A stretch of DNA of 41,210 nucleotides from Ichthyocystis sparus. GTDB lineage: Bacteria; Pseudomonadota; Gammaproteobacteria; Burkholderiales; 2013Ark19i. Under the pieces are notes generated by a model that was not told where the DNA came from, made no database searches, and was given only the letters and a program-made list of their open reading frames with translations. The position numbers were made by a program, and so were the translations under genes. The stretch is from the NCBI RefSeq assembly GCF_900078755.1, contig NZ_FKIH01000009.1; one strand, written 5' to 3'. Below are positions 26,539 through 34,806 of the stretch, piece by piece; position 1 is the stretch's first letter, and each line of letters opens with the position of its first letter.

Positions 26539-28989
26539 GTGTACCCTGTATACGCGGCTGTTGGTGCTGATTCTAGTGATGTCTCAGATAGGGAAAATGG
26601 TGTTAATAATAAAGAAGAGGAGGGTTCTTTACAGAGTATTATTCCTGTAGATGATTTGCATCAGCAAGTTGAGGCTCCTCCTGCTGCCACTATTTCTACT
26701 GCTGCTGCCACTGTGGTGGGCAAGGAGGTGAATACCAAGGGTAAAGGTAAGTCTTCTGCCAAAAATCGTGATACAGCTGCTGCTTTTTCAGCTACTGCTA
26801 TTTCAACTACTTCTGCTTTTTTGGGTAAGGGAGTAAGTGTTAAGAGTAGAGGTAAGGCTTCTGCCAAAAAATGTGGCACTTCTGCTGTTGCTTCTTCTTC
26901 GGTTACCACTCTTGATCCGGATGTTTTGAGTTCACTGGGTGTTATGTTATCCCCTGAGAGCGTCCAGATGATTGCAAATCTTTTTTTTGAAATTGGTGAA
27001 TTCGCTAGACGTGTTTATGAGACGATGGTAAAAAAACAGTTCCCATCGAGAATTATTGACAGACTTTCAATGACTGGGCGAGTTATCTGTTACAGCACTT
27101 ATGGTCCAATGTGTAAAGATTTTTTTATATCTAGGTGTCTTGGTGAGTACCATGCTAGTCATCGCCCTGGATTCATACGAGCTCTTCCTGGTATTCAAGT
27201 ATTATCTGATTCTTCTGACCATAGTGCATTGTCATTAACTGGGGATGATTTGCTAAACTTTTTATCGAATCTAGATGGTGCTATCCGTAGTCGGTTGGAG
27301 TCTATTTTTGACTCTCGCTTGAGTGAGATTTCTTTTTCTCTGGAAGTGGAATCCTTGAGTGCTGTTAGTTGTGGAGATTTTGTAGATGTCCTGAATGTTG
27401 CTGGTGTTCCTAAAGTGGTACGATCTCTAGTGCTATTAGGTTTCCGCGTGAAAAGAGAAGGAAAAAAACGCGGGATTGTTCCTACTCATGTTGAGACAAG
27501 AACTGTTCGTGCTACTGTTTGGATGCCTCCTGTTGTTCGTTCTTCAGAATTGAGTTTGTTATCTTCTGTTGGAAATTCTCGTGATGAACCTTCTTCTGAT
27601 CCTATTTCTGCTGGAGATGATACTCCGTCTTCTATTGAGACAAGTACTGCTCCAGTTGCAGCAAAAAGACGCAGGTGTAGTGGAAATGTTCCTGTTCCTA
27701 CTCATGTTGAGACAAGAACTGTTCGTGCTACTGTTTGGATGCCTCCTGTTGTTCATTCTTCAGAATTGAGTTTGTTATCTTCTGTTGGAAATTCTCGTGG
27801 TGGACCTCCTTCTTATCCTATTTCTGCTGGAGATGATATACCGTCTTCTTCTGCAGTTCCAATTTTTCTACATGTCCAACAATATGCTGATTCTCTGGGT
27901 GTTAAGTTACATTCCAATAGTATTCCACTAATTCGTAATTTCTTTCGTAGATTTTGTGTATCTGTTACACGATCTTTCTCTAAGTCGATTTGCAGTTACA
28001 TCTCAACCGCTATGGATAGTGGGCTTTCGATTATTGGGAGATCTATTTGGTTAAAAACCTATAGAGAACTGTATCTATATAGTTTTATTTCTAGGTGTTT
28101 GGGTATGTATCATTGCAATTACCGTCCTGACTTTATACGTGGTCTTGCTAATATTAGAGTATTATCGGATTCCCCTGGTACTGGGCTTCAATTAAGTGGA
28201 GGTGGTTTAGTAAGTTTTTTATCTAGATTCGATCATGTTGTTCGTGATCTAGTCAGTGATGTATTTAACTCGCGGTGGGGTGTGGAAGTTGATAAAGCTT
28301 GTTCTGAACTAGAAAATGGGTCATTGGATGATGTTACTTATGAAGGTTTAATTTATGTCCTCGATACCGCTGGCGTGCCTGAATCAGCATTCTCAGTCGA
28401 TCAAAGACATAGAGAACGTATAAGGAGATGTACAGAAGGAACGCCAGGGAGTAGTAATAGAATTACAAGTGGAGATGCGGCTTCGGGAGCTGATGTTACA
28501 GGTCATTCGTTGCTATTACAGGAAAGTTGTGGTCGGTCTTATTCTTCTAGATCACCTGCTGCTGGTTCTGGTCCTGTTGCTGTATCAACTGTTTTTGGCG
28601 AGTCTTCTTCGAATAGAGAAGTTGAATCAATTGAGGAAGGTGTTGTTTCTGCGATGGAGGTTTTATTAGTAGGTGAGTCAACTCCTGTATCCTCATCTGA
28701 GCAACCAATGGTGCCGGCTGCCCCTTCTTGCGTTTCTGCTGCTATCGGAGGCTCCGCCACTGCAGCAGCTAGTATTAATTATTTTAGGGGACCGAAAAAA
28801 TCATTTATGATGCGGTCGGCTAGGGGACCTTTGGGGGTATCTATGAGTAGTGACGTCGCTTCACCTTCCTCTTCTACTGCACTTTCCTCTTCTGTTGCAC
28901 CTGTAGATATTGGTAGTGTTCCGCTGGTAGCTGCTGCTACCAGTATTGCTGCTGAGGATGTGGATGTTGGAGCTAGGCGGCATTGCTGA
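26539..28989 (+). CDS. Repeat-family protein 5 (A-B module protein, tail frameshifted), about 816 aa
   Basis: Unknown function. Order: leader with SSDVSDREN and a variant LHQQ; two basic units (KGKSSAKNRD, RGKASAKKCG); module A of the second type (about 125-300, CYSTYGPMCKDFF, EYHASHRPGFIRALP); two copies of RATVWMPP in a 216-base duplication; module B (about 449-624, IWLKTYRELYL, YRPDFIRGL); tail with YFRGPKKSFMMR near 28780. A 4-base deletion near 28965 relative to gene 4 shifts the frame to a short ARRHC end. The original end is still legible downstream, although its KRKR codons are also lost. The start is GTG 26539 with GGGGAG just upstream; ATG 26506 is in frame and would add 11 residues. 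Confidence 0.8.
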   Translation: MYPVYAAVGADSSDVSDRENGVNNKEEEGSLQSIIPVDDLHQQVEAPPAATISTAAATVVGKEVNTKGKGKSSAKNRDTAAAFSATAISTTSAFLGKGVSVKSRGKASAKKCGTSAVASSSVTTLDPDVLSSLGVMLSPESVQMIANLFFEIGEFARRVYETMVKKQFPSRIIDRLSMTGRVICYSTYGPMCKDFFISRCLGEYHASHRPGFIRALPGIQVLSDSSDHSALSLTGDDLLNFLSNLDGAIRSRLESIFDSRLSEISFSLEVESLSAVSCGDFVDVLNVAGVPKVVRSLVLLGFRVKREGKKRGIVPTHVETRTVRATVWMPPVVRSSELSLLSSVGNSRDEPSSDPISAGDDTPSSIETSTAPVAAKRRRCSGNVPVPTHVETRTVRATVWMPPVVHSSELSLLSSVGNSRGGPPSYPISAGDDIPSSSAVPIFLHVQQYADSLGVKLHSNSIPLIRNFFRRFCVSVTRSFSKSICSYISTAMDSGLSIIGRSIWLKTYRELYLYSFISRCLGMYHCNYRPDFIRGLANIRVLSDSPGTGLQLSGGGLVSFLSRFDHVVRDLVSDVFNSRWGVEVDKACSELENGSLDDVTYEGLIYVLDTAGVPESAFSVDQRHRERIRRCTEGTPGSSNRITSGDAASGADVTGHSLLLQESCGRSYSSRSPAAGSGPVAVSTVFGESSSNREVESIEEGVVSAMEVLLVGESTPVSSSEQPMVPAAPSCVSAAIGGSATAAASINYFRGPKKSFMMRSARGPLGVSMSSDVASPSSSTALSSSVAPVDIGSVPLVAAATSIAAEDVDVGARRHC
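27481..27912 (+). repeat. 216-bp tandem duplication, two units
   Basis: CCTACTCATGTTGAGACAAG begins at 27481 and again at 27697, a 216-base (72-codon) period. Each unit carries RTVRATVWMPPVV, SELSLLSSVGNSR and SAGDD. The second unit grades into module B. Confidence 0.85.
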
Positions 28990-29057
28990 ATCGAGAGCTG
29001 CCACCTTCATCACCGTCTGCAGGTGAATCGAGAGGATCTATGAGAGGTGGTGTGTAA
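28990..29057 (+). pseudogene. Out-of-frame tail of family gene 5
   Basis: In the frame used by gene 4 this encodes LLNRELPPS and SAGESRGSMRGGV, then a stop. The final KRKR codons seen after gene 6 (33198-33209) are deleted here. Confidence 0.75.
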
Positions 29058-29340
29058 GGAAGTTAGTGTTAAATGGTTTTATGCGTTTGTTGTCTGCGTG
29101 GGGCGTTTTTTTGTGCGATAAATAAGTGCCCACCTTTGTTTCTTTTGTGTGCCTATACGTGCTCCGAGTTTTTTTGTTTATGTTAAGTTTTGCAATTGTT
29201 TTACTGTTGTTTTTTTATAGATAATATTTTCCGTTTAGCATAAACATTTTTTAATGTTGCTTAGTTAGCATATTTCATATATGAGGTAATTAATTTCTCT
29301 TTTCTTGTCATGTATGTATCAGAAGTTTTACGTATATCCT

Positions 29341-29415
29341 GTGGAAGAAATTAGAGCATAACAAGGCTTTTCGTGTTGGCCAATGGGGCATTTATCTAAT
29401 TTGGTTTCCTATCCT
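29341..29415 (+). pseudogene. rlmB relic (short)
   Basis: GAAGAAATTAGAGCATAAC, TCGTGTTGGCCAATGGGGC and TATCTAATTTGGTTTCCTATCCT match rlmB codons about 40-61. The first ~39 codons are missing at exactly the same place as in the relic at 33386, and the same TCATGTATGTATCAGAAG sequence precedes both. Confidence 0.8.
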
Positions 29416-29803
29416 ATAAGCCTGTTCTACAGGCCAGCCTCCCCTGCGAAGTTCTTTTAGTAGAGTCTTTATAGACACATCCTTATCACGAAAATCGGAG
29501 GTATCGTCTTCGTATAAGTGTTCTGGCTGGAAAACGTGACCAATTATATTTTCCTCACCGGCAGCATCACCACCCTTGTTTTTGAAGTACAATGGCTCTG
29601 GTCCAGTTGTTCTCTCGTAATCAATTGACCAATTATCTACTTCCGTCGTTGTTATTAGCCGTTCACCAGGCACCATTCCAGTTATTAGAAGAGGGATGGG
29701 TTAGCTCTTGCAGCGTACACCGCAGCTATGTACCAAGAGGGACCTGATCCAAGATTTGCTATTTACAATTTTTTCGTTGTCCTCTGCATTTTTCTTTCTC
29801 CAT
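29416..29803 (-). pseudogene. Fused smr-trxB relic
   Basis: From 29416 to about 29590 it matches smr (GRWPVEQA back to PLYFKNK), then the shared junction GTACAATGGCTCTGGTCCAG into trxB, reading on to the TrxB start (CAT at 29801-29803). A 94-codon frame still reads TTTEVDNW and TTGPE of TrxB straight into PLYFKNKGGDAAGEEN of Smr, but it lacks both catalytic regions. Confidence 0.85.
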
Positions 29804-29859
29804 GATTTTTACTTTTCTCTATAAAATTGACTACTAGATGTTTTTTTATTCTGAGAGGG

Positions 29860-30045
29860 ACCAACATTTGTTAGTCGGGTTTCCGCCTCAACACTCCTCG
29901 TACTCGGATGATGGTTGCACTTGCTGAGAAAACAGATTCACTTTACGCTGTTTTGTTTTGTGCTATGAGAGCTATGGTAGATCGTGAGATCTTCTATGAT
30001 CAGACCAGGTGATTTTCTGGTGAGAGATATGAATAACTGGATGTT
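29860..30045 (+). pseudogene. crp relic (5' part)
   Basis: GGGACCAACATTTGTTAGTCGGGTTTCCGCC replaces the crp start region, and CGTACTCGGATGATGGTTGC and CTATGAGAGCTATGGTAG follow. The crp upstream region, including the dyad, is largely deleted in this unit: 29820-29845 jumps from the trxB flank to near the crp start. Confidence 0.8.
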
Positions 30046-30261
30046 TTTAAATTAATTATGTGCAAGCTATTATATCTGACAAGCGGTATTTTTCGCCTTT
30101 ATCATTTACGTGTGAACTGCTATCTTTAGTGCGTACCTCTATTCTGTAGTGTTGGTGTGTGTGTTTACACTGGCCTGGATATTGCAATGAGTTTTGGAAT
30201 AATAAATGAATAATAAGTAAGAATGAAGAATAATAAGTCTAAAACATGAGAAGGTGGTGTC

Positions 30262-33111
30262 GTGTATTCTGTATCCGCAGCCGGTGGTGTTTCTTCCAGT
30301 GATGTTCCAGAGAGTGGAGATGGTGGTGACAATAATGAAGAGGAAGAGGTCACTGTGCTGGCTGATATTCCTGGAGGCGGTTTGCAGCAAGCTGAGTTTC
30401 CTGCTGCTGCTTTAACTGCCACTACTTCAACTGCTACTGCTGCTGCTGTTTCTTCTTCGGTTGCAACTCTTAGTCCGGATGTTTTGAGTTCACTGGGTGT
30501 TATGCTATCTCCCGAGAGTATTCAGATGATTGCAAATATTTTTTTTGAAATGGGTGGATTCGCTAGAGGTCTTTATGGGATGGTGGTAAAGAAACAGTTC
30601 CCGTCAGGAGTGAATGAGAGGCTTTCAGTGACTGGGCGGGCTATTTGGCGTAGTACTTATAATCCAATGTGTAGAGATTTTTTTGTATCTAGGTGTCTTG
30701 GTGAGTACCATTCTGCTCATCGCCCTGGGTTTATACGATCTCTTCCCAGAATTCAAGTGGTATCTTGTTCTTCTGACCGTGGTTCATTGCCATTAACCGG
30801 GGATAGTTTGCTAAGTTTTTTATCGAATCTGGATAGTGCTATCCGTAGCGAGTTGGGGTCTATTTTTGACTCTTGCTTGGGTGAGGTTTCTGTTTCTCTG
30901 GAAGGTGAGTCCTTGAGTGCTGTTAGTTGTGAAGATTTTGTAGATGTTCTTAATATTGCTGGTGCTCCTGGAGCAGCACGATCGGTAGTACTATTAGGTT
31001 CTTACGTGGGAAAAGAAGTAAAAAAACGCGAGATTCCTACAAATAGACCTTATTATGCTCCGGTTGCAGCAGGAAGACACATGGGTGGTTATGGTGTTCC
31101 TGTTTCCACTCATGTTGGTACAAGTACTGTTCCAGTTTCAGTAGGGAGGCAGATAGGTGGCGGTAATGTTTCTGTTCCCGCTCATGTTGAGACAGGTACT
31201 GCCACAGTTGCAGCAAAAAGACGCAGGGGTGTTGATAGTGTTGCTGTTCCTACTCATGTTGATACAAGAACTGTTCATGCTTCTGTTTGGATGCCTCCTC
31301 GTGTTGATTTTTCAGGAGGTTCAGTTCCCCCATATGTTCAATATGCTGATTCACTGGGTTTTGAGTTACATCCTGATAGCGTTATACTAGTTCGTGATTT
31401 CTTTAGTAGCTTTTATGTGTCTGCTACACGATCTTTCTCGAGATCGATTCGCATTTACATCTCAACTGCTATGGGTAGTGGGCTTTCGATGGTTGGGCGA
31501 TTTATTTGGTTTACAACCTATAGGGAGCTGTATCTATATAATTTTATTTCTAGGTGTTTGAGTATGTATCATTGCAATTACCGTCCTGACTTTATACGTG
31601 GTCTTGCTAATATTCGAGTGTTATCAGATTGCTCTAATCTTGGGCTTCAATTAAGTGGAGGTAGTTTAGTAAGTTTTTTATCTAGATTAGATCTTATTGT
31701 TCGTGACCTAATTAGTTGTCTATTTAACTCGCAGTGGGGTATGGAAGTTGATAAAGCTTGTTTTGGACTAGAAAGTGGTTCGTTGAATGGTGTTACTTAT
31801 GAAAGTTTAATTTATGTCCTCGATATTGCTGGTGTTCCTGAATCAGCATTCTCATTCGACCAAAGACGTAGAGAATGTATAAGAAGACGCAAAGAAGGAA
31901 CACCAGAAAGTAGTAGTAGAATTACAAGTGTAGGTACTACTGATTTGGGAGGTGATATTGCAGGTCGTTCATTGCGATTACAGGAGAAATCAGCATTCTC
32001 AATCTACCAAAGACCCAGAGGAACACCAGGAGGAAGTAGTAGTAGAATTACCGGTGGAGGTACGGCTTCGGGGGCTGGTATTACAGGTTATTCGTTGCTA
32101 TTACAGGAGAGATCGTCATTCTCAGTCTACCAAAGACTTAGAGAAGGAGTACCAGGTAGAATTACAAGTGGAGGTGCGGTTTCGGGAGCTGATATTACAG
32201 GTTGTTCGTTGCTATTACAGGAAATTTATGGTCGGTCTTATTCTTCTAGATTACCTGGTCCTGGTCCTGGTCCTGTATCGACTGTTTTTGGCGATTCTTC
32301 TTCGAATGTTGGTGGTGATGTTTTAGTCTCGACTGTGGGAGGTGCTGCTTCTAGTTTAGGAGTTTTAGAAGGTGAATCGTTTTCTCCTTTATCTTCATCT
32401 TCATCTTCATTTTTATCTGAATCAGTATTAGATGCTGATGTTTCCTCCTCCTCTTCGGAGTCGTTTGAATCGGTTAGAGAAGTTGAATCAATTGGGGGAG
32501 GTATTGTTTCTGCGCTGGATGTTTTATTAGTAGGTAAGTCAACTTCTGTATCCTCATCTGAGCGACCAATGGTGCCGACTGTCCCTTCTTCTGTTTCTGC
32601 TGCTGTTGGAGACTCCACTGCTGCAGCAGCTAGTATTAGTTATTTTAGGGGGCCGAAAAAATCATTTATGATGCGGTCAGCCAGGGTGGCTTTGGGGGTA
32701 TCTACTAGTGGTGATGTTGCTGCTGCACCTTACTCTTCTACTGTACCTGTAGACGTTGGTAATGTTCCGAAGGTAGCTGCTGCTACCAGTATCACCGCTG
32801 AAGATGTGGTGGGTATTGGAGTGAGATTGGAGGCATCGCTGAATCGAGAGCTGCCATCTTTACCACCCTCTGCAGGTGAATCGGGATCTGCTGCTGTTGG
32901 AGATTCCACTGCTGCAGCAGCTAGTGTTAATTATTCTAGGGGGCCGAAAAAATCATTTATGATGCGGTCAGCCATGGGGGCTTTAGGGGTATCTACTAGT
33001 AGTGGTGTTGCTGCTGCACCTTACTCTTCTACTGTACCTGTAGATGTTGATAGTGTTCCGACGGTAGCTGCTGCTACCAGTATCACTGCTGAAGATGTGG
33101 GTATTGAGTGA
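30262..33111 (+). CDS. Repeat-family protein 6 (A-B module protein without basic leader repeat), 949 aa
   Basis: Unknown function. Leader with SSDVPESGDG and IPGGGLQQ, then directly module A (about 71-246, AIWRSTYNPMCRDFF, EYHSAHRPGFIRSLP). The KGKAPAKKRG unit found in the other copies is deleted. One GYRP-type unit and ASVWMPP follow, then module B (about 357-533), three degenerate SAFSxxQR-SLLLQE repeats, and a 291-base duplicated tail segment with FRGPKKSFMMR twice. The GTG start is forced: the ATG at 30246 is one base out of frame and a TGA (30247-30249) lies in frame 12 bases upstream. A 1-base deletion near 33105 ends the protein early; the KRKR tail is readable downstream but out of frame. 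Confidence 0.85.
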   Translation: MYSVSAAGGVSSSDVPESGDGGDNNEEEEVTVLADIPGGGLQQAEFPAAALTATTSTATAAAVSSSVATLSPDVLSSLGVMLSPESIQMIANIFFEMGGFARGLYGMVVKKQFPSGVNERLSVTGRAIWRSTYNPMCRDFFVSRCLGEYHSAHRPGFIRSLPRIQVVSCSSDRGSLPLTGDSLLSFLSNLDSAIRSELGSIFDSCLGEVSVSLEGESLSAVSCEDFVDVLNIAGAPGAARSVVLLGSYVGKEVKKREIPTNRPYYAPVAAGRHMGGYGVPVSTHVGTSTVPVSVGRQIGGGNVSVPAHVETGTATVAAKRRRGVDSVAVPTHVDTRTVHASVWMPPRVDFSGGSVPPYVQYADSLGFELHPDSVILVRDFFSSFYVSATRSFSRSIRIYISTAMGSGLSMVGRFIWFTTYRELYLYNFISRCLSMYHCNYRPDFIRGLANIRVLSDCSNLGLQLSGGSLVSFLSRLDLIVRDLISCLFNSQWGMEVDKACFGLESGSLNGVTYESLIYVLDIAGVPESAFSFDQRRRECIRRRKEGTPESSSRITSVGTTDLGGDIAGRSLRLQEKSAFSIYQRPRGTPGGSSSRITGGGTASGAGITGYSLLLQERSSFSVYQRLREGVPGRITSGGAVSGADITGCSLLLQEIYGRSYSSRLPGPGPGPVSTVFGDSSSNVGGDVLVSTVGGAASSLGVLEGESFSPLSSSSSSFLSESVLDADVSSSSSESFESVREVESIGGGIVSALDVLLVGKSTSVSSSERPMVPTVPSSVSAAVGDSTAAAASISYFRGPKKSFMMRSARVALGVSTSGDVAAAPYSSTVPVDVGNVPKVAAATSITAEDVVGIGVRLEASLNRELPSLPPSAGESGSAAVGDSTAAAASVNYSRGPKKSFMMRSAMGALGVSTSSGVAAAPYSSTVPVDVDSVPTVAAATSITAEDVGIE
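31850..32225 (+). repeat. Three degenerate ~40-residue repeats in protein 6
   Basis: Each unit runs S(A/S)FS-x-x-QR, then P(E/G)-SSSRITS/G, then a Gly/Ala stretch and SLxLQE. The other copies have one unit here (near 14200-14360 and 28380-28530). Confidence 0.8.
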
Positions 33112-33177
33112 GATTGGAGGCATCGCTGAATCGAGAGCTGCCATCTTCACCACCGTCTGCAGGTGAATCGAGAGGAT
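32596..33177 (+). repeat. 291-bp tandem duplication in the tail of gene 6
   Basis: TCTGCTGCTGTTGGAGA starts at 32596 and again at 32887. Each 97-codon unit covers AAAAS, FRGPKKSFMMRSA, the AAAPYSSTVPVDV segment and the VRLEASLNREL region. The second unit carries the frameshift that ends the protein. Confidence 0.9.
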
Positions 33178-33215
33178 CTATGAGAGGTGGTGTGTGTAAA
33201 AGAAAAAGAAGTTAG
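33112..33215 (+). pseudogene. Out-of-frame tail of family gene 6
   Basis: Restoring the missing G near 33105 would let the frame read LNRELPSSPPSAGES and then RGGVCKRKRS to the TAG at 33213-33215. The ancestral protein therefore ended in the same basic cluster as copies 1, 2 and 4. Confidence 0.8.
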
Positions 33216-33385
33216 TGTCAAATTATGTTGAGCTTTGCAATTTTTTACTTTTTCATGGGTGATATTTTCTGTTTAGCATAAACATTTTTTAATGTTGCTT
33301 GATTAGAATATTTCATTTCATATATGCGGTAATTAGTTTCTCTTTTCTTGTCATGTATGTATCAGAAGTTTTACGTAAATCCTGT

Positions 33386-33990
33386 AGAGAAAATTAGAGC
33401 ATGGTAATGCTTTTCGTGTTGGCTAATGGAGCTTGTTTATCTAAGTTGGTTTCCTATCCTAACCATCGAGGTGTTGTGTTGGAAGTTTTGCCTTTACCAC
33501 CGTATGATCTTTATGATGTTTTGGCTAATTACACTAGGCCTTTGTTATTGCTTCTCGATGTTATGATGATCCGCACGAATTTAGGCTCGTGCTTGCGTGT
33601 GACTGATGCTACTGAATTTACAGCAGTGATTGTACCCAAAAATAAAAGCTCTGGATTAACTGGTGTTGCAATAAAATCTTCATCTGGTGCCAGTCGATTT
33701 ATTAGATTAATACACGTGTAACTAATTTGGCATGTACTATAAAAATTATGAAAGAAGATTTTGATATGGATGTTATTGGTACTTCAGATGATGTTGGCTC
33801 AGGTTTATGGTAATGGTACTATAGAGAATTTGACTTCCGGAGTTGCAGCGGTTTTTGGGGTTCCGATGGCCATGGCATGAGATGTTGGATTCCTATGTAT
33901 GGCTGTGTTTCTAGTTTAAACGTTTCTTCTGCGCCTCAGGAGTTATTCTGTGTTATACACACGTCCCAGCAATGTTTGCAGCAAGTGGGC
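33386..33990 (+). pseudogene. rlmB pseudogene
   Basis: Covers rlmB from about codon 40 to the end. LVSYPNHRGVVLEVLPLPPYDL is readable near 33440-33510 and VPKNKSSGLTGVAIKSSSGAS near 33630-33690. The catalytic motif 1 reads IRTNLGSCLRVTDATE rather than DPHNLGSCLRVADATG, there are stops near 33719 and 33812, and the GSEGRG region is scrambled. The surviving functional copy is at 15307. Confidence 0.9.
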
Positions 33991-34009
33991 CACATATGGG
34001 CATAGAGAT

Positions 34010-34671
34010 ACCTTATTACATAGTATTGGCCTAAGTGGGAGTTGTTCTTTTTTGTACTCACTTTAGTGAAATTTACTAGTAACATCTATTTTCAGGATTC
34101 TAACATCTTCCATTAATAACGGAAATAGAAACGCACACTCGCCATTAGTATTTATCCAGGAACTACCTTCAAAAACAAAGCTATCCTGGCCTTCTATGCC
34201 ATTTATATGCACGAACGGAGTCATGGTTTGTTTTGCTATATTCCTGATGATTCTATGATCCCGTAAAAATTGGCAAGTTCTAATTGGCCAGATCACAGTT
34301 TTTTTGCCTCCTCTGCTTCCTCTATCATGAGTAGAACATTTAATCCATTACAGATAATGTCTGAGCTATCACAATGTCGTTGGTAAAGCGTATGCATTAT
34401 CTTGCCTTTACCAATGAATGCGTTCTCTCTGCTAAGAAGTGGTACCGAGTATTAATACTCCTCTCCTCTTACAAACCAGCAAAAAGGAACTTTGGAGCAT
34501 AGCGTTGCTTGGAGAACATCCACACAAAGATAATTCAGGAGTTGCTAACACAGAAGCCCCTTGCTCCCTAGTTACCGCCAAGGATAATATTTTCTGTGCG
34601 CGTTCGTTTATATTTATATCAACCATGATCAACCATGCCTTTTTCAATTTTTGCTAATGATAAATAAAACA
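34010..34671 (-). pseudogene. nadE pseudogene
   Basis: The minus strand keeps parts of the N-terminal domain (ALAVTREQGASVLATPELSLCG; AKQTMTPFVHINGIEGQDSF) but the whole ATP-binding synthetase core is deleted near 34080-34095, with frameshifts elsewhere. It also reads Gln and Met-Glu at the two altered glutaminase positions (YQRH and the codons near 34325), so those changes predate the duplication. Confidence 0.9.
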
Positions 34672-34703
34672 AGCATGTGCTCTACTTGTTTGCTACTAAT
34701 ATG

Positions 34704-34786
34704 TACCCAAGAAGGGACTTGAACTCCACAGCGTTTTCACCACTGGAACCTGAACCTAGTGCGTCTACTAATTCCGCCACCCAGGC
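34704..34786 (-). pseudogene. tRNA-Leu (CAG) pseudogene
   Basis: Aligns with the functional tRNA at 17601-17684. Substitutions break the anticodon stem (CTAGG now faces TCCAG), turn most acceptor pairs into wobbles, and remove one base near the T-arm. It still sits between nadE and smr, as in the other unit. Confidence 0.85.
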
Positions 34787-34806
34787 CGTTGTAAGGCTGG
34801 ATGATA

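Noticed and set aside
29392..29676. 94-codon frame joining TrxB and Smr sequence as a possible new functional fusion protein
   Set aside because: Lacks the TrxB redox site and the core of the Smr domain, has a +3 insertion and a frameshifted end, and the sister relics are broken; treated as a pseudogene.
1751..33111. Possible transposon or prophage origin of the array
   Set aside because: No transposase, integrase, terminal inverted repeats or phage genes are visible; the repeated flanks are all chromosomal housekeeping sequence.
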